NCBI RefSeq assembly: GCF_916618755.1
Contig: NZ_CAKAKB010000003.1
Span: 992,001-1,056,000, forward strand
Length of the DNA: 64,000 bases
Reading direction: 5' to 3'
DNA from: Actinotalea sp. Marseille-Q4924
GTDB taxonomy: Bacteria > Actinomycetota > Actinomycetes > Actinomycetales > Cellulomonadaceae
In this document: positions 1-9,164 of the stretch, one piece after another
Layout: every line of letters starts with the position of its first letter
How positions within the stretch are numbered: position 1 is the first letter of the stretch
Made by a program: the position numbers and the translations under genes
The notes under the pieces: model-generated
What the model was told of the DNA's origin: nothing
Database searches by the model: none
The model's input: only the letters and a program-made list of their open reading frames with translations

Positions 1-464
1 CCGATGTTCACGCCGACGACGGCGGCGCGGCCCCAGGGCGTGTCCCGCACCCGGCGCAGGCGCTGCGCGACGGCGTCGGCACCCTCGTTGTTGAAGCCCA
101 TGCGGTTGCGCACCGCCCGGCGGTCGAGGACGCGCCACAGCCGCGGCCGCTCGTTCCCGGGCTGCCCGAGCGCCGTGACGGTGCCCACCTCGACGAACGC
201 GAAGCCCAGCATGCCGAGCCCGCGCACCCCGACGGCGTCCTTGTCGAACCCTGCCGCGAGGCCGAAGCGCCCGGGCAGGTCCCGCCCGAGCACGTGGACC
301 GGCGCAGCGCCGGGGGCCGCGGGTCGCAGCGCCCGGGCCACGGCCGCGCGCAGCGGCGGGACGGCGGCGACGGCGCGGACCAGCCCGAAGCCGAGCTCGT
401 GGGCCCGCTCGGGGTCCAGCCGGCGCAGCACGTGGTGGAAGAGGAAGGCGTACGGCGAGGACAC
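1..464 (-). CDS. pyrD: Dihydroorotate dehydrogenase (quinone), N-terminal part
   Basis: This is the first ~154 codons of a class 2 dihydroorotate dehydrogenase, running off the left edge. The enzyme oxidises dihydroorotate to orotate with membrane quinone as acceptor in pyrimidine synthesis. Visible are the membrane-associating N-terminal helices (FLFHHVLRRLDPERAHELGF), the segment GRDLPGRFGLAAGFDKDAVG that starts the barrel and binds FMN, and the GFNNEG-type block NRMGFNNEGADAV. The GTG at 464 is chosen because a TAGGTT -10 element ends 8 nt before it and no Shine-Dalgarno is present. The C-terminal active site (catalytic Ser region) is outside the window. The upstream gene on the same strand ends at 476. 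Confidence 0.93.
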   Translation of the reverse strand, partial: MSSPYAFLFHHVLRRLDPERAHELGFGLVRAVAAVPPLRAAVARALRPAAPGAAPVHVLGRDLPGRFGLAAGFDKDAVGVRGLGMLGFAFVEVGTVTALGQPGNERPRLWRVLDRRAVRNRMGFNNEGADAVAQRLRRVRDTPWGRAAVVGVNI

Positions 465-472
465 AGACGCCG

Positions 473-478
473 AACCTA
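473..478 (-). promoter_or_regulatory. -10 element TAGGTT of pyrD
   Basis: TAGGTT read on the minus strand, 8 nt before the GTG of pyrD. It overlaps the stop codon of the preceding gene. The spacing predicts a leaderless transcript. Confidence 0.45.
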
Positions 479-949
479 CCGGGCGGGCCGGTCCTGCGGT
501 GCGGGACGGCGATCCGTGGTCCTGCTCAGCCACCACAGGCCGAGGGCCGGCAGCACGAGCGGGACGAAGCCGTACCCCGCGCCGAAGGCGGACCACACGG
601 TCGCGTCCGGGAAGAGCTCCGGCCGCACGAGCGAGAGGGTCCCCACGGTGAGCACCCCGACCGCCTCGATGGTCACGGCGGCCCAGGCCACCCGGCGCGC
701 GACCGGACCACCGCGGGCCAGGGCGATCGTCGCCACGACGTACACGACGGCTGCGAAGGCCGACAGGGCGTACGCGACCGGTGCGGCGTCGAAGTCACGC
801 AGGACCTGCACGCCGGACCGGAAGGTCGCCGCGACCGCGAGGACGCCGTAGACGGCGACGAGCGCGCGCCCGGGCCCGGAGGCCGTGCTCGCAGACCCGC
901 GGGCGGCGGAGGAGGCCGCCGGCACCCGCCCACCGTCGGGGCCGCTCAC
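476..949 (-). CDS. Four-TM hypothetical membrane protein
   Basis: A 157-residue integral membrane protein of unknown function. After a ~25-residue Gly/Ser/Ala-rich N-terminus there are four hydrophobic segments: ALVAVYGVLAVAATF, YALSAFAAVVYVVATIALA, VAWAAVTIEAVGVLTVGTL and FVPLVLPALGLWWL. The C-terminal tail is Arg/Pro-rich. The GTG start at 949 overlaps the stop of the upstream gene by 4 bp (GTGA), so the two small membrane proteins are probably co-translated and may form a complex. No catalytic motif is visible and no family was recognised. Confidence 0.75.
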   Translation of the reverse strand: MSGPDGGRVPAASSAARGSASTASGPGRALVAVYGVLAVAATFRSGVQVLRDFDAAPVAYALSAFAAVVYVVATIALARGGPVARRVAWAAVTIEAVGVLTVGTLSLVRPELFPDATVWSAFGAGYGFVPLVLPALGLWWLSRTTDRRPAPQDRPAR

Positions 950-1305
950 GCGCCGGTCCAGACCTGGACGACGCGGTACTGCAGGAACACCACGGTCAGC
1001 GCGGCGACGAGCAGCACCACGGAGCTCCAGCGGGTCCGCTCGGCGAACGCCCAGGCGGCGGCTACCGGCAGGACGAACAACGTCGTGACGAGGTAGCCCC
1101 AGAAGGTCGCCCCGTCGGCCGGGCCGCTGCCCCGCGCGACGGCGACCACGGCGACGACGACCTGCACGAGCAGAAGGGCCTCGACGACGCCGGACGCGAC
1201 GAGCTGCCGCAGGACCACAGGCCGGTCGCGCACCGTGCGCCAGGCGGCCCAGGCCGACACGAGACCGGCGCCGAGGGCCGTGACCAGCACCAGGGGTGTC
1301 CACAC
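946..1305 (-). CDS. Four-TM hypothetical membrane protein
   Basis: About 119 residues, almost entirely four transmembrane segments: PLVLVTALGAGLVSAWAAW, GVVEALLLVQVVVAVVAVA, WGYLVTTLFVLPVAAAWAFA and VVLLVAALTVVFLQYRVVQV. Two in-frame GTG codons exist (1311 and 1305). The second is preferred because a TATCCT -10 ends 7 nt before it. The stop overlaps the start of the next membrane protein. The gene is divergent from pepA and shares its short promoter region. Function unknown. Confidence 0.7.
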   Translation of the reverse strand: MWTPLVLVTALGAGLVSAWAAWRTVRDRPVVLRQLVASGVVEALLLVQVVVAVVAVARGSGPADGATFWGYLVTTLFVLPVAAAWAFAERTRWSSVVLLVAALTVVFLQYRVVQVWTGA

Positions 1306-1312
1306 GGGCACG

Positions 1313-1318
1313 AGGATA
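1313..1318 (-). promoter_or_regulatory. -10 element TATCCT
   Basis: Seven nt before the GTG at 1305 on the minus strand. It serves the small membrane-protein pair and faces the pepA promoter. Confidence 0.45.
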
Positions 1319-1391
1319 CGGCGGGCGGGGACGCCGTCCGCCGCTGCGCTCAGCCTCCTCGCGGGCTCGCGAGCCGGCCGCCGGGCGCGGC

Positions 1392-1397
1392 TACGAT
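1392..1397 (+). promoter_or_regulatory. -10 element TACGAT of pepA
   Basis: Seven nt before the GTG at 1405. There is no Shine-Dalgarno, so a leaderless pepA mRNA is predicted. Confidence 0.5.
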
Positions 1398-1404
1398 CGG
1401 GCGC

Positions 1405-2880
1405 GTGCCTGCACTGACGCTCACCGCCACGGACCTTGCCCGCCTCGACACCGACGTCCTCGTCGTCGGTGCCGCACCGGACGCCGACGGCGGCGTGCGC
1501 CTCGTCGGTGCCGCGGGTCTGCCCGACGCCCTGCGGGGCGAGCTGACCGGGTCGGCGCGCGCGCTCGGCATCACCGGCGAGGCCGACAGCCTGCACCGGC
1601 TGCCCGCGGGGGCCGACCTCGCGGCGAGCGTGCTGGCCGTCGTCGGCCTCGGGACGCTCCCCGCCGACGGTGTCCCGACGCACGAGGCGCTGCGGCGTGC
1701 CGCCGGCGCCGCCACGCGACAGCTCACCGGCGTGCGCTCGGTCACCCTGGCCCTGCCCGCGGAGGACCTGGCGCAGCTCGCCGCCGTCGCGGAGGGCGCG
1801 CTGCTGGGCGCCTACGCGTTCGACCGGTACCGCAAGGACGCGCCGGCTCCCGCGGAGCAGGTCACCGTCGTGACGCCGCGGGCGAAGGACGCAGCGGCCA
1901 AGAAGGTGACGGCCCGCGCGGCCGCCGTTGCCGCCGCCGTCCACGGGACGAGGGACCTGGTCAACGCCGCGCCGGTCGACCTGTTCCCCGCGGCGTTCGC
2001 GGACGCCGCGCGGGCGGCGGCGAAGGGCACCAAGGTCAAGGTCTCCGTCCTCGACGAGAAGGCGCTCGCCGCGGGCGGGTACGGGGGTCTGCTCGCGGTG
2101 GGCCAGGGTTCGGCGCGCCCGCCGCGGCTGGTCAAGGTCTCCTACTCCCCCCTGCGCGCCCAGCGCAGCGTCGCGCTCGTCGGCAAGGGCATCACCTTCG
2201 ACTCCGGGGGCCTGTCGATCAAGCCCGCGAAGGGCATGGAGGCGATGAAGTCGGACATGGCCGGAGCGGCCGCCGTCCTGCACACCGTCGTGGCCGCCGC
2301 CGCGCTCGAGCTGCCGGTCAAGGTGACCGGCTGGCTGTGCCTCGCGGAGAACATGCCCTCGGGCACCGCGCAGCGACCGTCCGACGTCATCACCCAGTAC
2401 GGCGGGAAGACCGTGGAGGTGCTCAACACGGACGCCGAGGGGCGGCTCGTCCTCGCCGACGGGCTCGTCGCGGCGTCCGAGGAGAAGCCGGACGTCGTCG
2501 TCGACGTGGCGACGCTCACGGGCGCGCAGGTCGTGGCGCTCGGCACGCGGGTGTCCGCGGTCATGGGGACCGACGACGCGCGCGCGGCCGTCGTCGACGC
2601 CGCCGGTCGCGCCGGCGAGCAGTTCTGGCCCATGCCACTGCCGGAGGAGCTGCGCGCCTCGCTCAAGTCGTCGGTGGCCGACATGGCGAACATCGGCGAC
2701 CGCTTCGGCGGGATGCTCGTGGCCGGGCTGTTCCTGCGGGAGTTCGTCGGGTCCACGCCGTGGGCGCATCTGGACATCGCCGGCCCGGCGTTCAACGAGG
2801 GCGGTGCGCACGGCTACACGCCGGTCGGCGGCACGGGCGTCGCGGTGCGGACGCTGCTGGAGCTGCTCGAGACCCGCTGA
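1405..2880 (+). CDS. pepA: Leucyl aminopeptidase, M17 family
   Basis: A 491-residue cytosolic dizinc aminopeptidase that removes N-terminal residues from peptides. The N-terminal ~170 residues form the variable macro-like domain. The catalytic domain carries K261 and D266 in GKGITFDSGG, K273 in LSIKP, and the family signature NTDAEGRLVLAD with D343, E345 and R347. These match the metal ligands and the bicarbonate-binding Arg of M17 enzymes. Length is typical of the family. The GTG at 1405 is supported by the promoter spacing. Upstream in-frame sequence up to 781 is low-complexity antisense of the membrane proteins and is not coding. Confidence 0.95.
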   Translation: MPALTLTATDLARLDTDVLVVGAAPDADGGVRLVGAAGLPDALRGELTGSARALGITGEADSLHRLPAGADLAASVLAVVGLGTLPADGVPTHEALRRAAGAATRQLTGVRSVTLALPAEDLAQLAAVAEGALLGAYAFDRYRKDAPAPAEQVTVVTPRAKDAAAKKVTARAAAVAAAVHGTRDLVNAAPVDLFPAAFADAARAAAKGTKVKVSVLDEKALAAGGYGGLLAVGQGSARPPRLVKVSYSPLRAQRSVALVGKGITFDSGGLSIKPAKGMEAMKSDMAGAAAVLHTVVAAAALELPVKVTGWLCLAENMPSGTAQRPSDVITQYGGKTVEVLNTDAEGRLVLADGLVAASEEKPDVVVDVATLTGAQVVALGTRVSAVMGTDDARAAVVDAAGRAGEQFWPMPLPEELRASLKSSVADMANIGDRFGGMLVAGLFLREFVGSTPWAHLDIAGPAFNEGGAHGYTPVGGTGVAVRTLLELLETR

Positions 2881-2893
2881 GCCCCGCCGGGCC

Positions 2894-3244
2894 TCAGCGC
2901 CCCCGCGCCCGGGCCCGCTGGCGCGAGTTCCAGTCGCGCATGCGCTGCGGGTAGCCGGTGAGCTGGACGTCGTACACGGGGATCGCCAGCTCCTTCGCCA
3001 GCTCCCGGGCCGCGCGGGCGTCCGGCACCCGTCGGCGCGTCCACTCCCCCGTGGTCGCGATGAGCAGGACGGTCGTCTGCTGGAACCGCGTCTCCGGCTC
3101 GAGGTAGGCCTCGACGCCGACCCGGGTGCGCACGAACTCCGTCAGGTGCGCCCTCGTCGCCCGTCGCGCGTCGGCGTCCGGCGGGGCGGCAGGGCTGTCC
3201 GCGGGGGCGCCTCGCGCGGCGCGCCGTCGTCGGAACAAGGGCAT
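2894..3244 (-). CDS. Conserved small hypothetical protein
   Basis: 116 residues. It begins with a short basic patch (MPLFRRRRAARG) and a Pro/Ala linker, followed by a compact soluble domain with PETRFQQTTVLLIATTGEWTR and ELAIPVYDVQLTGYPQRM. The ATG at 3244 has a TACGCT -10 element 6 nt upstream. It is convergent with pepA (13 bp between stops) and divergent from lpdA. No cofactor motif or transmembrane segment is present. Function unknown. Confidence 0.7.
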   Translation of the reverse strand: MPLFRRRRAARGAPADSPAAPPDADARRATRAHLTEFVRTRVGVEAYLEPETRFQQTTVLLIATTGEWTRRRVPDARAARELAKELAIPVYDVQLTGYPQRMRDWNSRQRARARGR

Positions 3245-3250
3245 ACCGCC

Positions 3251-3256
3251 AGCGTA
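3251..3256 (-). promoter_or_regulatory. -10 element TACGCT
   Basis: Six nt before the ATG at 3244 on the minus strand; leaderless arrangement. Confidence 0.5.
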
Positions 3257-3390
3257 CGGCGGGGACACTCATAGGATGACTCGTGGGGCCCTCGGCCCTG
3301 CTGCGGTCCTCTCAGGTTCACGCTCGTCTCCGAGTGATGACAGGATGACCGGAGCGTCCCACCCGCCGTCTCCCGGAGGAGCATCGCATC

Positions 3391-4770
3391 GTGGCAGAAC
3401 ACCCCGTCTTCGACATCGTGGTCCTGGGCGGAGGGAGCGGCGGCTACGCCACCGCTCTGCGCGCGTCCGAGCTGGGCATGACCGTCGCGCTCATCGAGGC
3501 CGAGAAGCTCGGCGGCACCTGCCTGCACTGGGGGTGCATCCCCACCAAGGCGCTGCTGCACGCGGCCGAGCTCGCCGACGGCGCCCGCGAGAGCGAGAAG
3601 TACGGCGTGCGCTCGACGTTCGAGGGCATCGACATCGAGAAGGTGAACGCGTACAAGGACGGTGTCGTCGGCCGCCTCTACAAGGGCCTCCAGGGCCTCG
3701 TGAAGGCCCACGGCGTCACCTACGTCGAGGGCTACGGCAAGCTCGTCGGCGCGGACGTCGTCGAGGTCGACGGCCAGCCGTACCAGGGCAAGCACATCGT
3801 CCTGGCGACCGGCTCCTACTCCCGCTCGCTGCCCGGGCTGGAGATCGAGGGCCGGGTCATGACCTCGGACCAGGCGCTGACGCTCGACCGGGTCCCGAAG
3901 TCCGTCGTCATCCTGGGCGGCGGCGTCATCGGCTCGGAGTTCGCGAGCGTCTGGAAGTCCTTCGGCGCCGACGTCACGATCATCGAGGCGTTGCCGAACC
4001 TCGTGCCCAACGAGGACCCCGCCATCAGCAAGGCGTTCGAGCGGGCGTTCCGCAAGCGCGGCATCCAGTTCTCCACGGGCGTCCGCTTCCAGGGCGTGAC
4101 CCAGGACGACGACGGGGTCCACGTCACCCTCGAGGACGGCAAGACGTTCGACGCCGAGATCATGCTCGTCGCCGTGGGCCGCGGCCCGCGCACGGACGGC
4201 CTCGGCTACGGCGAGCAGGGCGTGACGCTCGACCGCGGCTTCGTCATCACGAACGAGCGGCTGCACACCGGTGTCGGGAACATCTACGCCGTCGGCGACA
4301 TCGTCCCCGGCCTGCAGCTCGCGCACCGCGGGTTCCAGCAGGGCATCTTCGTGGCGGAGGAGATCGCAGGCCTCGCGCCCGCGCCGATCGTCGAGTCGGG
4401 CATCCCGCGCGTCACCTACTCCGAGCCCGAGGTCGCCTCGGTCGGTCTCACCGAGGCCAAGGCCAAGGAGACCTACGGCGACGACGCCGTGCAGACGCTC
4501 GAGTACAACCTCGGTGGCAACGGCAAGAGCCAGATCCTCGGGACCACGGGCTTCGTCAAGCTCGTGCGGCAGAAGGATGGCCCGGTGGTCGGCGTGCACA
4601 TGATCGGCGCGCGCGTCGGTGAGCTCATCGCCGAGGGCCAGCTCGTCGTCAACTGGGAGGCGTACCCGGAGGACGTCGCCTCGCTGATCCACGCGCACCC
4701 GACGCAGAACGAAGCGCTGGGCGAGGCCTTCCTGGCCCTGGCCGGCAAGCCCCTCCACGCCCACAACTGA
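3391..4770 (+). CDS. lpdA: Dihydrolipoamide dehydrogenase (E3)
   Basis: A 459-residue FAD-dependent disulfide oxidoreductase that reoxidises dihydrolipoyl groups of 2-oxoacid dehydrogenase complexes with NAD. The N-terminal FAD site is VVLGGGSGGYATA. The redox-active pair is C44/C49 in GGTCLHWGC. The NAD-binding GGGVIGSEFAS lies near residue 175, and the C-terminal HAHPTQNE holds the catalytic His-Glu dyad. The GTG start at 3391 follows a CGGAGGAGC ribosome binding site. The gene lies 24 bp before sucB, and the two are almost certainly one operon. Confidence 0.97.
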   Translation: MAEHPVFDIVVLGGGSGGYATALRASELGMTVALIEAEKLGGTCLHWGCIPTKALLHAAELADGARESEKYGVRSTFEGIDIEKVNAYKDGVVGRLYKGLQGLVKAHGVTYVEGYGKLVGADVVEVDGQPYQGKHIVLATGSYSRSLPGLEIEGRVMTSDQALTLDRVPKSVVILGGGVIGSEFASVWKSFGADVTIIEALPNLVPNEDPAISKAFERAFRKRGIQFSTGVRFQGVTQDDDGVHVTLEDGKTFDAEIMLVAVGRGPRTDGLGYGEQGVTLDRGFVITNERLHTGVGNIYAVGDIVPGLQLAHRGFQQGIFVAEEIAGLAPAPIVESGIPRVTYSEPEVASVGLTEAKAKETYGDDAVQTLEYNLGGNGKSQILGTTGFVKLVRQKDGPVVGVHMIGARVGELIAEGQLVVNWEAYPEDVASLIHAHPTQNEALGEAFLALAGKPLHAHN

Positions 4771-4794
4771 CCCCACCGAAGGAGACGCGAGGTC

Positions 4795-6858
4795 ATGTCT
4801 GACTCCGTGCTGATGCCGGCGCTCGGCGAGAGCGTGACCGAAGGCACCGTCACCCGCTGGCTCAAGCAGGTCGGGGACACCGTCGAGGTCGACGAGCCGC
4901 TGCTCGAGGTCTCGACCGACAAGGTCGACACCGAGATCCCGTCCCCCTTCGCCGGGACCCTGCTCGAGATCCTCGTCCAGGAGGACGACACCGTGGAGGT
5001 CGGGGCTGCGCTCGCCGTCATCGGCGAGGGTGGCGAGTCCTCCGGTGCGGGCGACGGCGGGGCCGGGGCGTCCGACGGCGCGGCGAGCGGCGACGAGCAG
5101 CAGGCCGCCCAGGTCCCCGACGAGGTCACCGGTGGTCCCGTCGAGGAGCCGGACGCCGCAGGCGGCCAGGGCGAGCCGACGCAGCAGGCCGCTGCGCCCC
5201 AGGAGGAGCCGAAGGTCGCCGGCGGCGGCCAGGAGGCCGGCGGTGGTGACGGCGCGTCCGCCGACGAGGGTGCGTCCGACGAGGGTGCGTCCCACCAGGG
5301 CACGTCCGACCAGGGCGCGTCCGACCAGGGCGCGGCGGCCCAGGGCGGCGGCGCGCAGGGGGGCGGCGACACGCAGGACGTCGCGCTCCCGGCGCTCGGC
5401 GAGAGCGTCACCGAGGGCACCGTGACCCGCTGGCTCAAGCAGGTCGGCGACAGCGTGGAGGTCGACGAGGCGCTCCTGGAGATCTCGACCGACAAGGTGG
5501 ACACGGAGATCCCGTCGCCGTTCGCCGGCACGGTGACCGAGATTCTCGTGCAGGAGGACGAGACCGTCGAGGTCGGTACCGTCCTCGCGCGCGTCGGGTC
5601 CGCCGGCTCCGCACCGGCGCAGCAGGAGCAGGGGACGCAGGAGGCTCCCCAGCAGCCGGCTGCCGAGGAGGAGCCGTCCCGGGACGCGGTGCAGCAGAGC
5701 GCGCAGGACCAGCAGGGTGGCGACTACGGCGGCCCGGGCCCCGAGACGGAGGCGGCCCCGGCCGACGACGTGCAGGCACCGCAGCCGTCCGCGGCCGCGC
5801 AGGAGAAGCCCGAGCAGACGCTGGCACCCGGGCAGGCCGCGGACCGTGAGCAGACGCCGACGTCGACGGCCCCGGCCGCGCCGTCGAGCAGCACGCCGAC
5901 CTCGGGCGGCTACCTCACGCCGCTGGTCCGCAAGCTCGCGGCGGAGAAGGGTGTCGACCTGTCGACGCTGTCCGGCACCGGCGTCGGCGGGCGGATCCGC
6001 AAGGAGGACGTGCTCGAGGCAGCGGCGCGCGCCGAGGCGGAGCGCGCCGAGCGGGAGAGGGCGGCCGCGGCGCCGCAGGCCGCACCCGCCGCCGCGTCCG
6101 CACCCGCGCGGGCGGCCGCCGAGCCCGCCGCCGTGTCGCCGCTGCGCGGCACGACCGAGAAGGCGAGCCGGCTGCGCCAGATCATCGCCGAGCGCATGGT
6201 CGACGCGCTGCACTCGATGGCCCAGCTCACGACGGTGGTCGAGGTCGACGTGACGCGCGTGGCCCAGCTGCGCGCCCGGGCCAAGGACGACTTCAAGGCA
6301 CGTGAGGGCGTCAACCTCACCTACCTGCCGTTCTTCGTCCTGGCGGCGACCGAGGCGCTCAAGGCCCACCCGAAGGTCAACGGCGTCCTCGCCGGCAACC
6401 AGATCACCTACCACGGCCACGAGAACGTCGGCATCGCGGTGGACACCGAGCGCGGGCTCGTGGTCCCGGTCATCCGCGACGCGGGCGACCTCAACCTGGC
6501 CGGCATCGCACGGAAGATCAACGACCTCGCGACCCGGACGCGCGACAACAAGGCGACCCCCGACGAGCTGAGCGGCGCGACCTTCACGGTCACGAACACA
6601 GGCTCGGGGGGCGCGCTCTTCGACACGCCGATCGTGCCGGGCGGCACGTCCGCGATCCTGGGCACGGGGGCCATCGTCAAGCGCCCCGTGGTCGCCACGG
6701 ACGAGTTCGGCACCGAGTTCGTCGCGATCCGGTCGATGTGCTACCTCGCGCTGTCCTACGACCACCGGCTGGTGGACGGCGCGGACGCGTCGCGCTACCT
6801 GCAGACGGTCAAGAAGCGCATCGAGGACGGCGCCTTCGAGTCCGAGGTCGGGCTCTGA
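4795..6858 (+). CDS. sucB: 2-oxoacid dehydrogenase E2 (dihydrolipoamide succinyl/acyltransferase), two lipoyl domains
   Basis: A 687-residue E2 core of a 2-oxoacid dehydrogenase complex. There are two near-identical lipoyl domains, with lipoylation sites K43 and K234 in the motif [12 protein letters not shown]. They are separated and followed by long Ala/Gly/Gln/Glu-rich linkers. A peripheral-subunit-binding domain spans about residues 373-415 ([16 protein letters not shown]), and the catalytic acyltransferase domain ends with DHRLVDG (H657). The linker contains imperfect pentapeptide repeats ([15 protein letters not shown]). In actinobacteria this protein can serve both the pyruvate and 2-oxoglutarate complexes, so the substrate is not settled by sequence. 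Lipoate is supplied by lipB/lipA 6 kb away. Confidence 0.93.
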   Translation: MSDSVLMPALGESVTEGTVTRWLKQVGDTVEVDEPLLEVSTDKVDTEIPSPFAGTLLEILVQEDDTVEVGAALAVIGEGGESSGAGDGGAGASDGAASGDEQQAAQVPDEVTGGPVEEPDAAGGQGEPTQQAAAPQEEPKVAGGGQEAGGGDGASADEGASDEGASHQGTSDQGASDQGAAAQGGGAQGGGDTQDVALPALGESVTEGTVTRWLKQVGDSVEVDEALLEISTDKVDTEIPSPFAGTVTEILVQEDETVEVGTVLARVGSAGSAPAQQEQGTQEAPQQPAAEEEPSRDAVQQSAQDQQGGDYGGPGPETEAAPADDVQAPQPSAAAQEKPEQTLAPGQAADREQTPTSTAPAAPSSSTPTSGGYLTPLVRKLAAEKGVDLSTLSGTGVGGRIRKEDVLEAAARAEAERAERERAAAAPQAAPAAASAPARAAAEPAAVSPLRGTTEKASRLRQIIAERMVDALHSMAQLTTVVEVDVTRVAQLRARAKDDFKAREGVNLTYLPFFVLAATEALKAHPKVNGVLAGNQITYHGHENVGIAVDTERGLVVPVIRDAGDLNLAGIARKINDLATRTRDNKATPDELSGATFTVTNTGSGGALFDTPIVPGGTSAILGTGAIVKRPVVATDEFGTEFVAIRSMCYLALSYDHRLVDGADASRYLQTVKKRIEDGAFESEVGL

Positions 6859-6879
6859 CACCGGCCTGAGCCCCGCAGG

Positions 6880-6913
6880 AGGGGCCGTACCGGGAACCGC
6901 GGTGCGGCCCCTT
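6880..6913 (+). terminator. Rho-independent terminator after sucB
   Basis: AGGGGCCG (6880-6887) pairs with CGGCCCCT (6905-6912). The stem extends inward through a T-G wobble and ACCG/CGGT, and TT follows. It lies 22 bp after the sucB stop. Confidence 0.7.
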
Positions 6914-6983
6914 CGCTGTGAGGCGGCTGACCGGCCGCGGGCGGGCCCCCTGCGCACGGCCACGGCCGGCCGCGCGGATCTCC

Positions 6984-6989
6984 TAGGGT
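6984..6989 (+). promoter_or_regulatory. -10 element TAGGGT
   Basis: Six nt before the ATG at 6996; no Shine-Dalgarno, leaderless arrangement. Confidence 0.5.
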
Positions 6990-6995
6990 GCACCC

Positions 6996-7892
6996 ATGCG
7001 CGTCGTCGTCGCCGGTTCCCACGGACTCATCGGCTCCGCCCTGGTGGACCACCTCCGGGACGGCGGTCACGACGTCCGGCGGCTCGTGCGGCGACCGGCC
7101 CGCGGCCCGCAGGAGATCTCCTGGGACCCGGACGCCGACCGGCTCGACCCGGCGGACCTCGCCGGTGCCGACGCGGTCGTGAACCTCGGCGGTGCGGGCG
7201 TCGGTGACCACCGGTGGACCGCTGCGTACCGGCGCACCATCCTGCAGTCCCGCACCCGCCCCACCGCGCTGCTCGCCCGGACCCTCGCCGACTCCGCCGA
7301 GGGTCCGCGTGTGCTCCTGCAGGGGTCGGCGGTGGGCTTCTACGGCGATCGCGGCCAGGAGGTGCTCACCGAGGCCTCCGACGGCGGCACGGGGTTCCTC
7401 GCCGACGTGGTGCGGGCGTGGGAGGCCTCGACGGCCCCCGCCGAGGAGGCGGGCGTCCGCGTGGCACACCTGCGCACCGGGATCGTCATGTCGCGGTCGG
7501 GCGGCTCGTTCGGCCGTCTCCTGCCCCTCCTGCGGCTGGGTGTCGGGGGCCCGCTGGGCAACGGGCGGAACCACTGGCCGTGGATCACCCTGGTCGACCA
7601 GGTCCGGGCGGTCGAGCACCTGCTCACCGCCGCGGTGTCCGGCGCCGTCAACGTCGTCGGCCCCCACCCCGTGCCGCAGGCCGAGGTGGTGCGCGCCGTG
7701 GCCCGCGAGCTCCACCGGCCCGCCGTCGTGCCGGTCCCGCGGTTCGCCCTGCGCCTGGCGGTCGGCGAGTTCGCCGACGACATCCTCGCGTCCCAGCGCG
7801 TGCTGCCGACCGTGCTGCTCGACTCGGGCTTCACGTTCCGGCACGCGGACGTCGCCTCGGCGGCGCGGTGGGTGACGAGCGCCGGGGACTGA
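6996..7892 (+). CDS. TIGR01777 family epimerase (extended SDR)
   Basis: 298 residues. The N-terminal Rossmann motif AGSHGLIGSALVDHL (GxxGxxG) binds NAD(P). LQGSAVGFYGDRG contains the SDR39U1-type Tyr region, and the segment GPLGNGRNHWPWITLVDQV is diagnostic of TIGR01777/YfcH proteins. A C-terminal DUF1731-like part ends in QRVLPTVLLDSGFTFRH. The physiological substrate of this family is not established. The gene stands alone between sucB and a convergent gene. Confidence 0.88.
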   Translation: MRVVVAGSHGLIGSALVDHLRDGGHDVRRLVRRPARGPQEISWDPDADRLDPADLAGADAVVNLGGAGVGDHRWTAAYRRTILQSRTRPTALLARTLADSAEGPRVLLQGSAVGFYGDRGQEVLTEASDGGTGFLADVVRAWEASTAPAEEAGVRVAHLRTGIVMSRSGGSFGRLLPLLRLGVGGPLGNGRNHWPWITLVDQVRAVEHLLTAAVSGAVNVVGPHPVPQAEVVRAVARELHRPAVVPVPRFALRLAVGEFADDILASQRVLPTVLLDSGFTFRHADVASAARWVTSAGD

Positions 7893-7932
7893 CGCCCCGC
7901 TCCCCTGCACCCACCGGGGACGACGCCGCCGG

Positions 7933-9105
7933 TCACCCCTCCCCGGTGCCCTGGGCGGGGGCCACGTCCCGGACCCGCCACACCCCGGACTCCGCGGACA
8001 GGGTGAGGACGACCCCGCGTGCCGTGGTCTCCTGCCCGCGGGTCCCCACGGCCGCGACGAGCCGCACCCGGCTGGAGTCCTCGTCCGACGCGAGGACCGC
8101 GAGCTCCTCCACCCGCACCTCCACCGGCACCTGCCCCGAGGGCCGCCCCGCGGCCGCGGTGCCCGACGGCGACCCGTGCCGACCCGTGAAGAGCGCGAGG
8201 TCCGCGGCGGCAGCGGGTGACCCCGGCTCGGTGACGCGCAGGAGGGGCAGCAGTCGTCCGTGCGTCAGGGCCGCGGCGCGGGCGTGCGTGAGGAGCAGCA
8301 CCTCGCTCTCCAGCCGTGCGCCGAGCGCGGCCGTCCGGTACGGCGCGGCCCGGTCGGGCACGACGTCGTCGGCCCCTCCTGGTGCCAGTACGCCGAGCGC
8401 CGCCAGGCCGACGACCAGCGCCGCGGCTCCCGCGACCACCGGGACCCGGGCGCCGCGGGCGGGTCCGTGGCGGCGATGGCGTGCCCCGGGCGGTCCCGCG
8501 GCCTCACCGGCGCTGCGCACCAGCGCCGCCCGCGCGAGGACGGCGGGATCGGCCCGGCGCACGGGCGCCGGGTCCGCGACGGCGAGGGCCTGCTCCACGA
8601 GCAGCGCGACGGTGGGAGCTCGCCGCGTCCCGTCCGCCGCGAGGAGCAGGACGTGGCGCAGGCGCTCGCGCGGCACGTCGTCGAACGCGCATGTCGGCAC
8701 GGTCGGTACCGTCAGCTCGACCGCCTCGGGACCGGGCTGCCTCGCGGCCGACCACGCGGGCTCATCGCTGATCGACCAGGCCGGCCCACGGTCTCCCGGT
8801 CCGGGCCCGCCGGTGGGGTCCACCGCTACGACGTCCGCCGGGACGTCCGCGCACTCGCCGGGGAGCCGGCCGAGCAGCCCGAGCGCAGCTCCTGCCAGCG
8901 CCCGCACGTCGTCGTCCGCCGTGGCGGCGACGCACCGTGTCGGTCGCAGGGTCACCCGGCCCGAGACGTCGCGCTCCCAGGGCACCGGCTCCGCCAGCCC
9001 GCCGTGCGCCTCCCCCCGGGCGTGGAGCGCGGCGAGGGGCGCGCCCAGCTCGGACAGCAGCCGCACGACCTCGCCGGCGGCCCACCCGCTCGTCTCCCCC
9101 CGCAC
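7933..9105 (-). CDS. Membrane protein with a degenerate protein-kinase-like N-terminus
   Basis: 390 residues, not a clear family member. The N-terminus contains LAALHARGEAHGGLAEPV, which resembles the catalytic loop of Ser/Thr kinases (LHxxGxxHGDLxPxN) but lacks the catalytic Asp and metal-binding Asn. The middle has the pattern VPRERLRHVLLLAADGTRRAPTV. One transmembrane helix (VPVVAGAAALVVGLAALGVL) near residue 235 is followed by a ~140-residue extracytoplasmic domain. By analogy with pseudokinases of actinobacteria it may be a scaffold or sensor, but that is inference. The start is the first available codon of the open frame. The gene is convergent with the epimerase and downstream of the oxidoreductase on the same strand. 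Confidence 0.65.
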   Translation of the reverse strand: MRGETSGWAAGEVVRLLSELGAPLAALHARGEAHGGLAEPVPWERDVSGRVTLRPTRCVAATADDDVRALAGAALGLLGRLPGECADVPADVVAVDPTGGPGPGDRGPAWSISDEPAWSAARQPGPEAVELTVPTVPTCAFDDVPRERLRHVLLLAADGTRRAPTVALLVEQALAVADPAPVRRADPAVLARAALVRSAGEAAGPPGARHRRHGPARGARVPVVAGAAALVVGLAALGVLAPGGADDVVPDRAAPYRTAALGARLESEVLLLTHARAAALTHGRLLPLLRVTEPGSPAAAADLALFTGRHGSPSGTAAAGRPSGQVPVEVRVEELAVLASDEDSSRVRLVAAVGTRGQETTARGVVLTLSAESGVWRVRDVAPAQGTGEG

Positions 9106-9164
9106 AGGCCCATGTCAGCACGGCGACGCGGGCCGTGGTCGTCGTCCACAGGGTGGCGTGCACC

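Noticed and set aside
3142-6993. 1283-codon open frame on the minus strand opposite lpdA and sucB
   Set aside because: It is the antisense frame of two clear genes. Its composition (Arg/Gly/Leu/Val low complexity) is what high-GC third-position bias produces, and no domain is visible.
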